Assembly: GCA_003554375.1 (NCBI GenBank)
Contig: PWGF01000106.1
Span: 1-12,537 of the forward strand
DNA length: 12,537 nt
Source: Spirochaetaceae bacterium
Lineage (GTDB): Bacteria > Spirochaetota > Spirochaetia > DSM-27196 > SKKC01
Direction of reading: 5' to 3'
This document shows, one piece after another, positions 1 to 6,811 of the stretch. The notes beneath the pieces were generated by a model, which was given only the letters and a program-made list of their open reading frames with translations, did no database searches and was not told the origin of the DNA. Both the position numbers and the translations under genes were made by a program. Every line of letters starts with the position of its first letter. Position 1 is the stretch's first letter.

Positions 1-314
1 CCTGCCACGACCAACCAGCGCACGCGCTTCCGGACGGTATCGGCAATGAAGCGCTCGGCTCGTTCCCGATCGGAGGTAATGCAGGCTGCGACACCGTGAT
101 ATCCTTCGGGGCCGTCGGTTAGCTCCTCCAACGTCGCCCCGTCGAGGCCCGAGGCCCCGACATTTACCTCTACCCCACCCGGCGCAACAGCCGATGCGGG
201 AAGGCTTACCCGGAGGCCCCCAGAGCGCGAATTGTACACCACCGCGCAGGGGGCGCATGGCCTTACCGAGGTGACGATCTCCTTTAAGGGGCGCGACTTC
301 TCTGTGGTGCTCAC
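1..314 (-). CDS. Partial gene coupled to the methyltransferase; possible MtrA/DUF4346-like protein
   Basis: This is the 5' part of a gene, about 104 codons, that runs off the left edge. The GTG start at 314-312 overlaps the TGA of the upstream methyltransferase (313-311) in a GTGA arrangement, so translational coupling is likely. A GGCAGGA-like ribosome-binding stretch lies inside the upstream gene. The N-terminus begins VSTTEKSRPLKEIV and contains a CAPC-type cysteine pair. The frame stays open and protein-like to base 1. Near the end, the pattern HGVAACITSDRERAERF followed by RWLVVAG recalls the Thr-(Glu/Asp)...Asn...RFLvlcG region of tetrahydromethanopterin S-methyltransferase subunit A-type (MtrA/DUF4346) domains. 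That resemblance is from memory of the family and is weak. The reading frame is well supported, the function is not. Coupling to a SAM methyltransferase suggests a shared methyl-transfer or cofactor role, which is inference. Confidence 0.6.
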   Translation of the reverse strand, partial: MSTTEKSRPLKEIVTSVRPCAPCAVVYNSRSGGLRVSLPASAVAPGGVEVNVGASGLDGATLEELTDGPEGYHGVAACITSDRERAERFIADTVRKRVRWLVVA

Positions 315-1159
315 GCGTCACTATCCTGCCCGGACAACGAGGTCGACTCAGGCGGCCCGCTCCCGGAGGGCGCGCCCGACTCCGGCGAGGCGGGCTTACG
401 CCGCGCTGCGCCGCCGTGCGCCGGCGCTCCCGAGGTCGCACCTTCCTTCGGCTTGCCGGCGGCTTTGGCCTGAGCGCCGTCCCGGGTGGCGTCAGCGGGC
501 CGTTGGACCGAGAGCACGGCAAACGGGAGGCGGGGTGGGAGGAGGGGGCGGGGTTGGGCTTCCGGGACCGCGCGCCTGAGCATCGAAGCTAGCTCGCGGA
601 AGCTGGAGGTTCGATAGGAGTGAATGTTGAGAAAGTCGGCAACCCGACTGATAAACCTGTTGAAAAGGTGGTAGAGCGTGAACGACCTGATGCGTCGAGG
701 TCGGCCGAAAGCATAGCGCGCGATGTTTCGATGGGGAAGCGCAACGACAATCCTTCCGCCGGGCCGCAGCAACTCCCAGGCATCCTGCAAAATGCGCACT
801 GCTTGTTCCCCACGATGGTACAGGCTGCGCTTGAAGAGCACCAAATCCGCGCCGTCGGGAATAACATTCTTCCCGACTCGACGCAGCGTACCTTCCTCTA
901 TGGTAGCCTGCACCCTCACTATACGCGGATGGCGGGGCACCTGGCGAAGCATATTCTCCACCGCGTCGATGGCAATGACCTTGCCGGCTCCGGCATCCAC
1001 AAGCCGGCCCGCGGTTACGCCCGGACCGCAGCCGCAGTCAGCAATGACCGCGCCCTCCAACTTCGGGCCAAGGATACCGATAAGCTGCAAATCGAACTCC
1101 TTCGACACCTTCTCACCTGCGCGCGCGTACAGAAGCGACGAGAGCTTCCAACCCCACAT
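311..1159 (-). CDS. Class I SAM-dependent methyltransferase with a disordered C-terminal tail
   Basis: The 282-residue protein has a Rossmann-type methyltransferase domain. Motif I, the SAM glycine loop, is IADCGCGPG at residues 39-47. The acidic residue after the second strand is D65 in VIAIDAVE. A post-motif segment DLVLFKRSLYH (about 105-115) and the LRPGGRIVVALP strand (131-142) are typical of the UbiE/Methyltransf_11 group. The substrate cannot be told from sequence. From about residue 218 the protein becomes Ala/Gly/Pro/Ser/Lys-rich and probably disordered, an unusual tail of about 65 residues for this family. The start is well fixed: AAGGAGG lies five bases before the ATG. The stop overlaps the GTG start of the next gene, so the two form an operon. 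The gene is divergent from tex. Confidence 0.85.
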   Translation of the reverse strand: MWGWKLSSLLYARAGEKVSKEFDLQLIGILGPKLEGAVIADCGCGPGVTAGRLVDAGAGKVIAIDAVENMLRQVPRHPRIVRVQATIEEGTLRRVGKNVIPDGADLVLFKRSLYHRGEQAVRILQDAWELLRPGGRIVVALPHRNIARYAFGRPRRIRSFTLYHLFNRFISRVADFLNIHSYRTSSFRELASMLRRAVPEAQPRPLLPPRLPFAVLSVQRPADATRDGAQAKAAGKPKEGATSGAPAHGGAARRKPASPESGAPSGSGPPESTSLSGQDSDA

Positions 1160-1180
1160 GGAATCCTCCTTACGCTATCT

Positions 1181-1209
1181 ATGATGCACAATGGACGGCG
1201 GTCTGGCAA
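1181..1209 (-). promoter_or_regulatory. Candidate sigma70-type promoter for the methyltransferase operon
   Basis: Read on the minus strand, TTGCCA (1209-1204) is followed after 17 bases by CATCAT (1186-1181). The -35 matches five of six consensus bases and the -10 four of six. A start near 1174 would leave a very short leader, with the AAGGAGG site (1171-1165) almost at the 5' end, which lowers confidence. Confidence 0.35.
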
Positions 1210-1227
1210 CAATCCGCGAGCCCATAG

Positions 1228-1256
1228 TTGAACAACGATCGGTCGTAATCCATAAT
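1228..1256 (+). promoter_or_regulatory. Candidate sigma70-type promoter for tex
   Basis: TTGAAC (1228-1233), a 17-base spacer and CATAAT (1251-1256, five of six consensus) point toward tex. The predicted start near 1263 gives a leader of about 137 nt. Two copies of CGGTCGT (1240-1246 and 1260-1266, 20 bp apart) lie in the spacer and just past the -10, and could be a regulator site. Confidence 0.5.
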
Positions 1257-1399
1257 GCCCGGTCGTCACGGAGCGCGACCGAGTTACCGCCACGTTGTCG
1301 CCGGCGTCTCGCGACGGCGCGGAGCAACTATGGGTGCCCCGAGGGACGCAGCGCGAGACACTTTTGTCCGAGATCTGCCACTTAGCGAGTAGGTGCACG

Positions 1400-3649
1400 A
1401 TGAAGAGAGGGACCAACAGCACGATTGACGCGCTTGCCGAAACCATTGCAAGCGAGATAGGCCACGCCTCAAGCGCAGTCGCCGCTGTGTGCCGGCTTCT
1501 GGACGAGGGGGCGACAGTCCCCTTCATTGCGCGATACCGAAAGGAGCGAACCGGCGGACTGAGCGACGAGGCAATCCTCGCCATCCGCGACCATCTCCAT
1601 CGCCTACGAGAGCTCGAGGAGCGGCGGGAGACAATACTTCACACCATCGAAGAGCAGGGAAAGCTCACGAAGGAGCTCCGGGAGCAGATTACGCGCGCCG
1701 GGACACGAAACGAGCTCGAAGATCTCTACCTTCCGTACCGACCGAAACGGCGTACGCGGGCAACGGCGGCCCGGGAAAAAGGTCTCGATCCGCTTGCACG
1801 GTCGATCCTTGAGCAGCGCGGCATCGACCCATCCCGGGAGGCCGAACGGTACGTTCAGCCGGGAGGGGCGGTGCCGACAGTCGAGGACGCGCTCAGCGGG
1901 GCACGGGATCTTATCGCCGAGGCGGTCCACGACGATCCGGACGTCCGGGCGGCGCTCCGCACCCTGTTCTCCGAACGGGCTGAGCTCGGCGCGCGACGAG
2001 CACGCGGAGCAACGGAGGAAGCCGTTGCCACCTATCGCGACTGGATCGGGTGGAAAGAACCTGCTCACCGTGCACCGTCTCACCGCATCTTGGCGCTCCT
2101 CCGCGGTAGGAATGAGGGAGTGCTCACGTGCTTCGCCCGCCCCGAGGACGAGAAGGCACTCGAGCTCGTTCGCCGGAAGGTCGTCACCGGAGAAGGCGCC
2201 GACGCCCGCCTCGTCGCGGAGGCAGCCGATGACGCGTACAAACGCCTCCTCCGCCCGGCACTCGAGACGGAGCTCATCGCCGCGCTCAAAGAGCGGGCGG
2301 ACCAGGAAGCAGCGCGCATCTTCGCAAACAACCTCCGAAGCCTCCTCATGGCGCCCCCTTTCGGCACGCGAGCGGTGCTCGCCCTCGACCCGGGAATGCG
2401 TACCGGCTGCAAGGTCGTCGCCCTTGACGCCCGCGGCGAACTCCTGGCATCCGAGACCGTCTTTCCCCTCCCCCCGAAGAAGCAGATGGCCGAGGCAGCG
2501 GCCACTCTCAGCCGTCTGGCCGAGCGCTTCCGCCCGGAGGCAATCGCAGTCGGCGACGGCACCGGCGGACGCGAAGCATACGAGTTCTGCCGGGAACTCG
2601 CTCTTACCGGGAAGGACGGAACGTCGCTCCCGGTGATCCTGGTAAGCGAAAGCGGCGCTTCGGTCTACTCAGCTTCCGAAGTAGCGCGCCGAGAACTACC
2701 CGACCAGGACGTCACCGTCCGCGGCGCCGTCTCGATCGGACGCCGTCTCCAGGATCCGTTGTCGGAGCTCGTGAAGATCGACCCCAAGTCCATCGGCGTG
2801 GGGCAGTACCAACACGACGTCGATCCGGGCATGCTCCGCCGGGCGCTTGACGACGTAGTGGCCGGATGCGTGAACGCCGTCGGCGTTGAGCTGAATTCGG
2901 CGAGCGAGGAGCTCCTCACGGCCGTCTCCGGTCTCGGCCGGCGCGAGGCGAAGGCCGTGCTGCGCCACCGGGCCGAGCATGGCGCGTTTCGCTCCCGGCG
3001 TCAGCTTCTCGAAGTGCCCGGCATCGGGCCCAAGACTTTCGAGCAAGCAGCCGGGTTCTTGAGGATCCGCGGCGCAGACAATCCCCTTGACGAAAGCGCC
3101 GTACATCCGGAGCGCTACGAGGTTGTTGAGCGGATCGCCGCCGACCTTGGCACCACGCCGGCCGAGCTTATCGGAAACGAAGAGCTCTGCAGGAAAATGC
3201 CTCTGGAGCGATACGTGGAGCCCGCCGGGAGCTCGGCTGCAACCTCAAACGCGACAAGCGCCGGCAGCAGCGAGGTGCCGACCCTCGGGCTCCACACTCT
3301 GCGAGACATTCGAGATGAGCTTGCCAAACCGGGGCGAGATCCGCGAGATTCGTTCACCGAGCATCGCTTCACCGAAGGCATCACCGATATCCAGCAACTT
3401 GAGCCCGGAATGCGCCTTAACGGAGTGGTCACCAACGTAACCGCCTTCGGTGCCTTCGTGGACGTCGGCGTCCACCGCGACGGCCTGGTTCATGTCAGCC
3501 GATTGGCCGACCGCTTCGTCCGGGACCCAGCTGAGGTAGTACGTCCCGGACTCCAGGTTACGGTGACAGTCCTGGAAGTAGACCTCGAGCGGAAACGGAT
3601 CTCTCTCTCCATGCGCCGGCAAGATGGCGCCGGGTCTGAAGACGCCTGA
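1400..3649 (+). CDS. tex: Tex family S1 RNA-binding protein
   Basis: Tex-family proteins are cytoplasmic nucleic-acid-binding proteins related to eukaryotic Spt6. They were named for effects on toxin expression and are linked to transcription and RNA metabolism. The 749-residue product has the usual length and domain order. The N-terminal helical region has ATVPFIARYRKERTGGL (38-54) and LEDLYLPYRPKRRTRA (106-121). A YqgF/RNase H-like domain starts at LALDPGMRTGCK (327-338). SIGVGQYQHDV (464-474) leads into helix-hairpin-helix segments that include VPGIGPKTF (539-547). A Ser/Ala/Thr-rich linker (609-628) precedes the C-terminal S1 domain (about 668-738, with VVTNVTAFGAFVDVGVHRDG). I chose the ATG at 1400 because it follows a GTAGGTG-like site and matches the family N-terminus. 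An in-frame TTG at 1295 would add 35 atypical residues. The gene appears monocistronic and converges on the GH13-like gene. Confidence 0.95.
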   Translation: MKRGTNSTIDALAETIASEIGHASSAVAAVCRLLDEGATVPFIARYRKERTGGLSDEAILAIRDHLHRLRELEERRETILHTIEEQGKLTKELREQITRAGTRNELEDLYLPYRPKRRTRATAAREKGLDPLARSILEQRGIDPSREAERYVQPGGAVPTVEDALSGARDLIAEAVHDDPDVRAALRTLFSERAELGARRARGATEEAVATYRDWIGWKEPAHRAPSHRILALLRGRNEGVLTCFARPEDEKALELVRRKVVTGEGADARLVAEAADDAYKRLLRPALETELIAALKERADQEAARIFANNLRSLLMAPPFGTRAVLALDPGMRTGCKVVALDARGELLASETVFPLPPKKQMAEAAATLSRLAERFRPEAIAVGDGTGGREAYEFCRELALTGKDGTSLPVILVSESGASVYSASEVARRELPDQDVTVRGAVSIGRRLQDPLSELVKIDPKSIGVGQYQHDVDPGMLRRALDDVVAGCVNAVGVELNSASEELLTAVSGLGRREAKAVLRHRAEHGAFRSRRQLLEVPGIGPKTFEQAAGFLRIRGADNPLDESAVHPERYEVVERIAADLGTTPAELIGNEELCRKMPLERYVEPAGSSAATSNATSAGSSEVPTLGLHTLRDIRDELAKPGRDPRDSFTEHRFTEGITDIQQLEPGMRLNGVVTNVTAFGAFVDVGVHRDGLVHVSRLADRFVRDPAEVVRPGLQVTVTVLEVDLERKRISLSMRRQDGAGSEDA

Positions 3650-3761
3650 CGCGCCGGCAAGACGGCGCCGGGCCTGGGAGCGCGAAAGGGCACCCCCCTG
3701 ACCAGCGCCGGAGCGCCTGAGCGCGGAGCGGGGCTGCCCGCCTGCTCGGCAAGACGGCGCC
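3613..3761. repeat. Short GC-rich palindromic repeat, three copies; possible bidirectional terminator
   Basis: The 15-bp core CGGCAAGAYGGCGCC occurs at 3617-3631, 3655-3669 and 3747-3761. The first two copies extend to about 26 bp (3613-3638 and 3651-3676) with two differences. Each extended copy can fold as GCGCCG-GCAAGA-CGGCGC, a six-pair stem with a six-base loop; the first copy uses one G-T wobble. The first copy lies inside the last codons of tex and the others in the 123-base gap between convergent genes. There is no T-run, so intrinsic termination is possible but not classical. A REP-like element is the other reading. Confidence 0.5.
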
Positions 3762-3772
3762 TCGCCCTCGAA

Positions 3773-6022
3773 TCAGGCCCCCACCGAACCGGATACGATT
3801 CGGTAAGCGCGCCCCTCGCCTGCGCCGAGATGCTCGATCTTGAACGTCCGCCCGTTGGAGCGGAGAACAGCTCTTTCCTCCGGCGAAAGCTCGCCTGCCG
3901 TGGTGAAGGCGAGCTCGAGCTGCAGCGACCGGCCGTCCTGCGCTTCGCCCATCTCATCCGAGCGCGGAGCGCCAGGAGGCTGAAACGCCGGGCCGACGAA
4001 GCCTGCCGGGATGTTGAAGTTCCAGACCTCCTCCGTGGTGTCGGCGTTTGCGACGAAAACCCATCTCGGATTGTTCTGCTGCGTCCACGCGAAAAAGCGC
4101 CGGCCGGCGGTAGCGTCCGGCGGCACGAGCCACCGAATGGGCGCGCCCTGAATCTCCGGCAGCACCCGGGAGGCGAAGAGTCGAATCCTGCTCACATGGT
4201 AGAAAAGGTTTCCGTTTCGTCCAAAACGGTACGGACCGGTGGTAGCCTTCGGTCCGCTCTTCTCCTGGAAGACGAAAAGCTTCGTATAGTGTTCGTTGGG
4301 CGCCGGCGCATGGTGGACATCCCGTGTCTCGAATCCAAGGGCCATGTAGCTCGGCATATCCGTCATGAAGAGCGCAAGGAAGAGTCTGAGCTCGCTTCCC
4401 GAGCGATAGAACTCATCGAAACGCGGATCATCTTTGTCACCGGTCATGATCGTGAGGCTCGGCACGGTCCACCGACAATCGGCGATATCGCGGTACCATC
4501 GCAGCCGCTGCACGAACTCCGCACTCTCCACGGGTACCGCCTGCAGATCACCCAGCGTAGTGTCGGCGTCGCTTGCTTCCAGATGGTCCACCTCGTCTCC
4601 GTACCCCATCACATTCCGAGGTGCCAGAAAACCCTCGGCAAAATAGCCGAAGTACGGCGCATCGTTTTCCTCTCGAATCCAGTTCCGAACGGCCTTGAGC
4701 AGATCGTAATGGCGATCTACATGGTGCGGCACGCCTTCCGGCCGCATCTGAACGTGCGACATGTCCCCGCGCATGAACTCAAACCCGAACCGTCGCTGCA
4801 TCTCGGCATACCGCCGGCAGACGTAGTCCCACACCTCGGTACGCGGACGCGAGAAATCGATCTCCCAATTGCGATTGTCCCGAGCTCGCTCGTAGAGCTT
4901 GAAACGCGCGAGCGGACCGAAAACGCGTGACATGCTCTGCGGCCTTGTTATGCGGTAGTCTCGCCATTCGTTGCCGGCGTGGTTCTCATGAAGCTCGCCC
5001 GGATCTACCTCCAGCCCCCGGTACGGCGGTGCCATCGTTGCAGGCACGGGCTCATACCCGTAGCGGTGCAAGTACTGAACGAGCTGTCCCCGTCGCACGT
5101 CCCGAGCATGTTTGTCTTCGGGAAGGCCGAAGAGGATACGACGACGCCGGGCTTCATCAACGCCCTCCGAGAAGAGCTCTTCCGGGTGAAGTTCGCGCGT
5201 CCAGTCAGGAGGTTTCTTGGATCTACTCGATTGGCTCCCCGTTCGGCCGCCCTGGGGATTCGCCGGAGAGCCGCCGGCCGGAGCAGCCGGCCCGTACTCT
5301 CGCACGAACGCCGCGATCCGCCCCTGCACCTCTTCGTGCAGCTCCGCCCGGTGGTCGACGATTCGAAGGTCCTCCCGCCGGAGCCACTCGAAGTAGCCCG
5401 GGTTAGCCAGCACCACCTCCGAGAAGCGATCCGTATGTGGTATCACATCCATACCTACCGCAAATCCCATCACGCGGAGCAGGTTGAGCGTGGCCCTCAG
5501 TTGCCGCTCCGAACTCTCCAAGTGCGGGAAGGCCTCCGCGGCCTCTGAGTCGATAAACTCGGCGTTGATCTGAAAGCTGCTGATACCGTAGAGGCTCCCT
5601 ACCACGCCCGGCTCCCAGATCGGAAGCAGATGGATCACGTTCTGGTATGCCGGGAGGGTCAGCGCGTATTTGGCAACGTTGAAGAACGAGCGCACGGTTC
5701 GAACGTTCACCGCACCGAGATTGGCTCTGGTAAGCCAGTCGGGCGTGGTTGCGGTACCGATCAACGGCCCCTGCAACTCCGGAGGCAGATCTCCGACCGG
5801 GAGAGCAGGATCAGTGGCCTCCGGCTCGAGCGCTGTGTCCACGGCCCGGCCAAACCGCCCCCGAATGATCTCCAGGAACTCCGCCAATGACATCTCCACG
5901 GCATCTTCCGGGAGGAGATTCGGCACGAAGCTCGTCTCCCTCGACTCATAGCGCGCTTGCATCTCGGAGCGGCTCCGCGCCCACAACTCCTTGAGCTCAC
6001 CATATGTCCGTCCAATGTGCAT
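3773..6022 (-). CDS. GH13-like (alpha-amylase fold) protein, substrate unknown
   Basis: The 749-residue protein shows alpha-amylase-superfamily landmarks in order. An early barrel strand reads VIHLLPIWEPG (129-139). GMDVIPHTD (190-198) matches region I. FMRGDMSH (416-423) gives the R-x-D pattern, with D420 as the likely nucleophile. YFAEGF (460-465) gives E463 as the acid/base. TIMTGDKDDPR (524-534) gives D531 as the third carboxylate, in place of the usual NHD. So all three catalytic acids seem kept, although the flanking residues are unusual. A charged, low-complexity insert lies at about 246-290 and a C-terminal beta domain follows from about 640. No signal peptide is visible, so it is probably cytoplasmic. 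The ATG lies nine bases after the stop of the upstream kinase gene, with a weak AGGGCGG site, so the two are an operon. Possible roles are hydrolase, transglycosylase or phosphorylase of glucans, trehalose or sucrose-like sugars. None can be chosen from sequence. Confidence 0.8.
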   Translation of the reverse strand: MHIGRTYGELKELWARSRSEMQARYESRETSFVPNLLPEDAVEMSLAEFLEIIRGRFGRAVDTALEPEATDPALPVGDLPPELQGPLIGTATTPDWLTRANLGAVNVRTVRSFFNVAKYALTLPAYQNVIHLLPIWEPGVVGSLYGISSFQINAEFIDSEAAEAFPHLESSERQLRATLNLLRVMGFAVGMDVIPHTDRFSEVVLANPGYFEWLRREDLRIVDHRAELHEEVQGRIAAFVREYGPAAPAGGSPANPQGGRTGSQSSRSKKPPDWTRELHPEELFSEGVDEARRRRILFGLPEDKHARDVRRGQLVQYLHRYGYEPVPATMAPPYRGLEVDPGELHENHAGNEWRDYRITRPQSMSRVFGPLARFKLYERARDNRNWEIDFSRPRTEVWDYVCRRYAEMQRRFGFEFMRGDMSHVQMRPEGVPHHVDRHYDLLKAVRNWIREENDAPYFGYFAEGFLAPRNVMGYGDEVDHLEASDADTTLGDLQAVPVESAEFVQRLRWYRDIADCRWTVPSLTIMTGDKDDPRFDEFYRSGSELRLFLALFMTDMPSYMALGFETRDVHHAPAPNEHYTKLFVFQEKSGPKATTGPYRFGRNGNLFYHVSRIRLFASRVLPEIQGAPIRWLVPPDATAGRRFFAWTQQNNPRWVFVANADTTEEVWNFNIPAGFVGPAFQPPGAPRSDEMGEAQDGRSLQLELAFTTAGELSPEERAVLRSNGRTFKIEHLGAGEGRAYRIVSGSVGA

Positions 6023-6031
6023 GCGACCGCC

Positions 6032-6670
6032 CTAAAGCTGAACCTCATAGTCGCGGGTGATCACGATATCCGCATCCGCAATATGCTTGGAGATGATGTT
6101 GTGCTCGATCTCCAGCACTTGCTCGATGAACGGCTCGATCTCCTCGCGGCCGCGCTTGGTGCGTGCCTCGAGCGTCTCCAAACGGTTGCGGTTGATGAAT
6201 ACGCGCGTATCCACGTTCTTGAGCGTCGTCGTGTAGGTCCCCTCGGCTATAAGCACATCCAACCCTTCGAGCTGCACCGTCTCCTCGTCAATTCGGTCCT
6301 CATCGTAGATAACGAGCGGCTTAGAGATCGCCGGTACGCCCTCACGCGCAGCAGCCAGGTGTTCATCCAAGAGATTCAGGCGGACTTCTTGCGGACCAAC
6401 CCACTCGATGTTATCCCTCCGTCTCTTGTCGTTGGATTTCGGAGGTAGGATGAAATAGTCATCCTGTTGAAGGACTTCAGCTTTAAAGCAGCGCGCCTCC
6501 AGCGCTTCCTTGAGCGCCTTGCCGGTCTCAGACTTTCCGCTTCCGGACTCCCCCGCTACCGTGATGGTGTACACGCGTTCGCACGCCCGGATCCGGTCCT
6601 GAAGCGCCTCCGCGATCCGCTGCCCCGCCTTGCAGTGATGCTCCTCGACAACTATCACGTCCCCTTTCAT
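6032..6670 (-). CDS. Uridine kinase/phosphoribulokinase-family P-loop kinase
   Basis: The 212-residue protein begins with a short N-terminal extension. A Walker A motif GESGSGKS follows at 40-47, then QQDDYF (69-73), matching the DxYY-like substrate loop of uridine kinases. LIAEGTY (140-146) is the Walker B-like strand of this family. A basic segment follows (INRNRLETLEARTKRG, 159-174), as in the lid region of Udk. Members phosphorylate uridine/cytidine or related small molecules with ATP or GTP. The sequence departs enough from Udk that the substrate is uncertain. I chose the ATG at 6670 because GGTGGGGG lies just upstream; the in-frame start at 6730 adds 20 residues without family features. 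It precedes the GH13-like gene by nine bases, so a sugar or sugar-nucleotide role is a reasonable guess. The gap to the upstream receiver-sensor gene is 141 bases. Confidence 0.8.
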   Translation of the reverse strand: MKGDVIVVEEHHCKAGQRIAEALQDRIRACERVYTITVAGESGSGKSETGKALKEALEARCFKAEVLQQDDYFILPPKSNDKRRRDNIEWVGPQEVRLNLLDEHLAAAREGVPAISKPLVIYDEDRIDEETVQLEGLDVLIAEGTYTTTLKNVDTRVFINRNRLETLEARTKRGREEIEPFIEQVLEIEHNIISKHIADADIVITRDYEVQL

Positions 6671-6751
6671 GGCACCCCCACCTATTCTATATTGTTGATC
6701 TATGCGATCCCGGCAGTCCAGGATCACCAAGCACTGTACCGTGAACGTCGC

Positions 6752-6803
6752 GCTGGATCAATCAAGATTGAGCGGGGAACAGAAGCCGCGGGAAGGATCC
6801 AGC
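6752..6803. repeat. Inverted repeat and 14-bp dyad between the receiver-sensor and kinase genes
   Basis: GCTGGATC (6752-6759) and GATCCAGC (6796-6803) are perfect inverted arms 36 bases apart. Overlapping the first arm is a compact dyad, TCAATC-AA-GATTGA (6758-6771). The long hairpin could mark the end of the receiver-sensor transcript, and the compact dyad has the shape of an operator upstream of the kinase gene. No T-run follows, and I could not find a convincing -35/-10 pair here. Confidence 0.35.
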
Positions 6804-6811
6804 CCCTGAGT

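Noticed and set aside
620..1231. Plus-strand 203-codon frame opposite the methyltransferase
   Set aside because: The minus strand encodes clear SAM-binding motifs with an ideal ribosome-binding site, and the antisense frame has none.
1295..1399. TTG-started N-terminal extension of tex by 35 residues
   Set aside because: It has no ribosome-binding site and no family-like sequence, and the ATG at 1400 gives the usual Tex N-terminus.
3830..4930. Long plus-strand frame of 366 codons antisense to the GH13-like gene
   Set aside because: It is a shadow of a high-GC gene; the minus-strand protein carries recognisable GH13 motifs across the same span.
6671..6700. TATAGAAT as a -10 box for the kinase gene
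   Set aside because: No -35 at 16-18 bases, and the implied start would fall within the ribosome-binding site.
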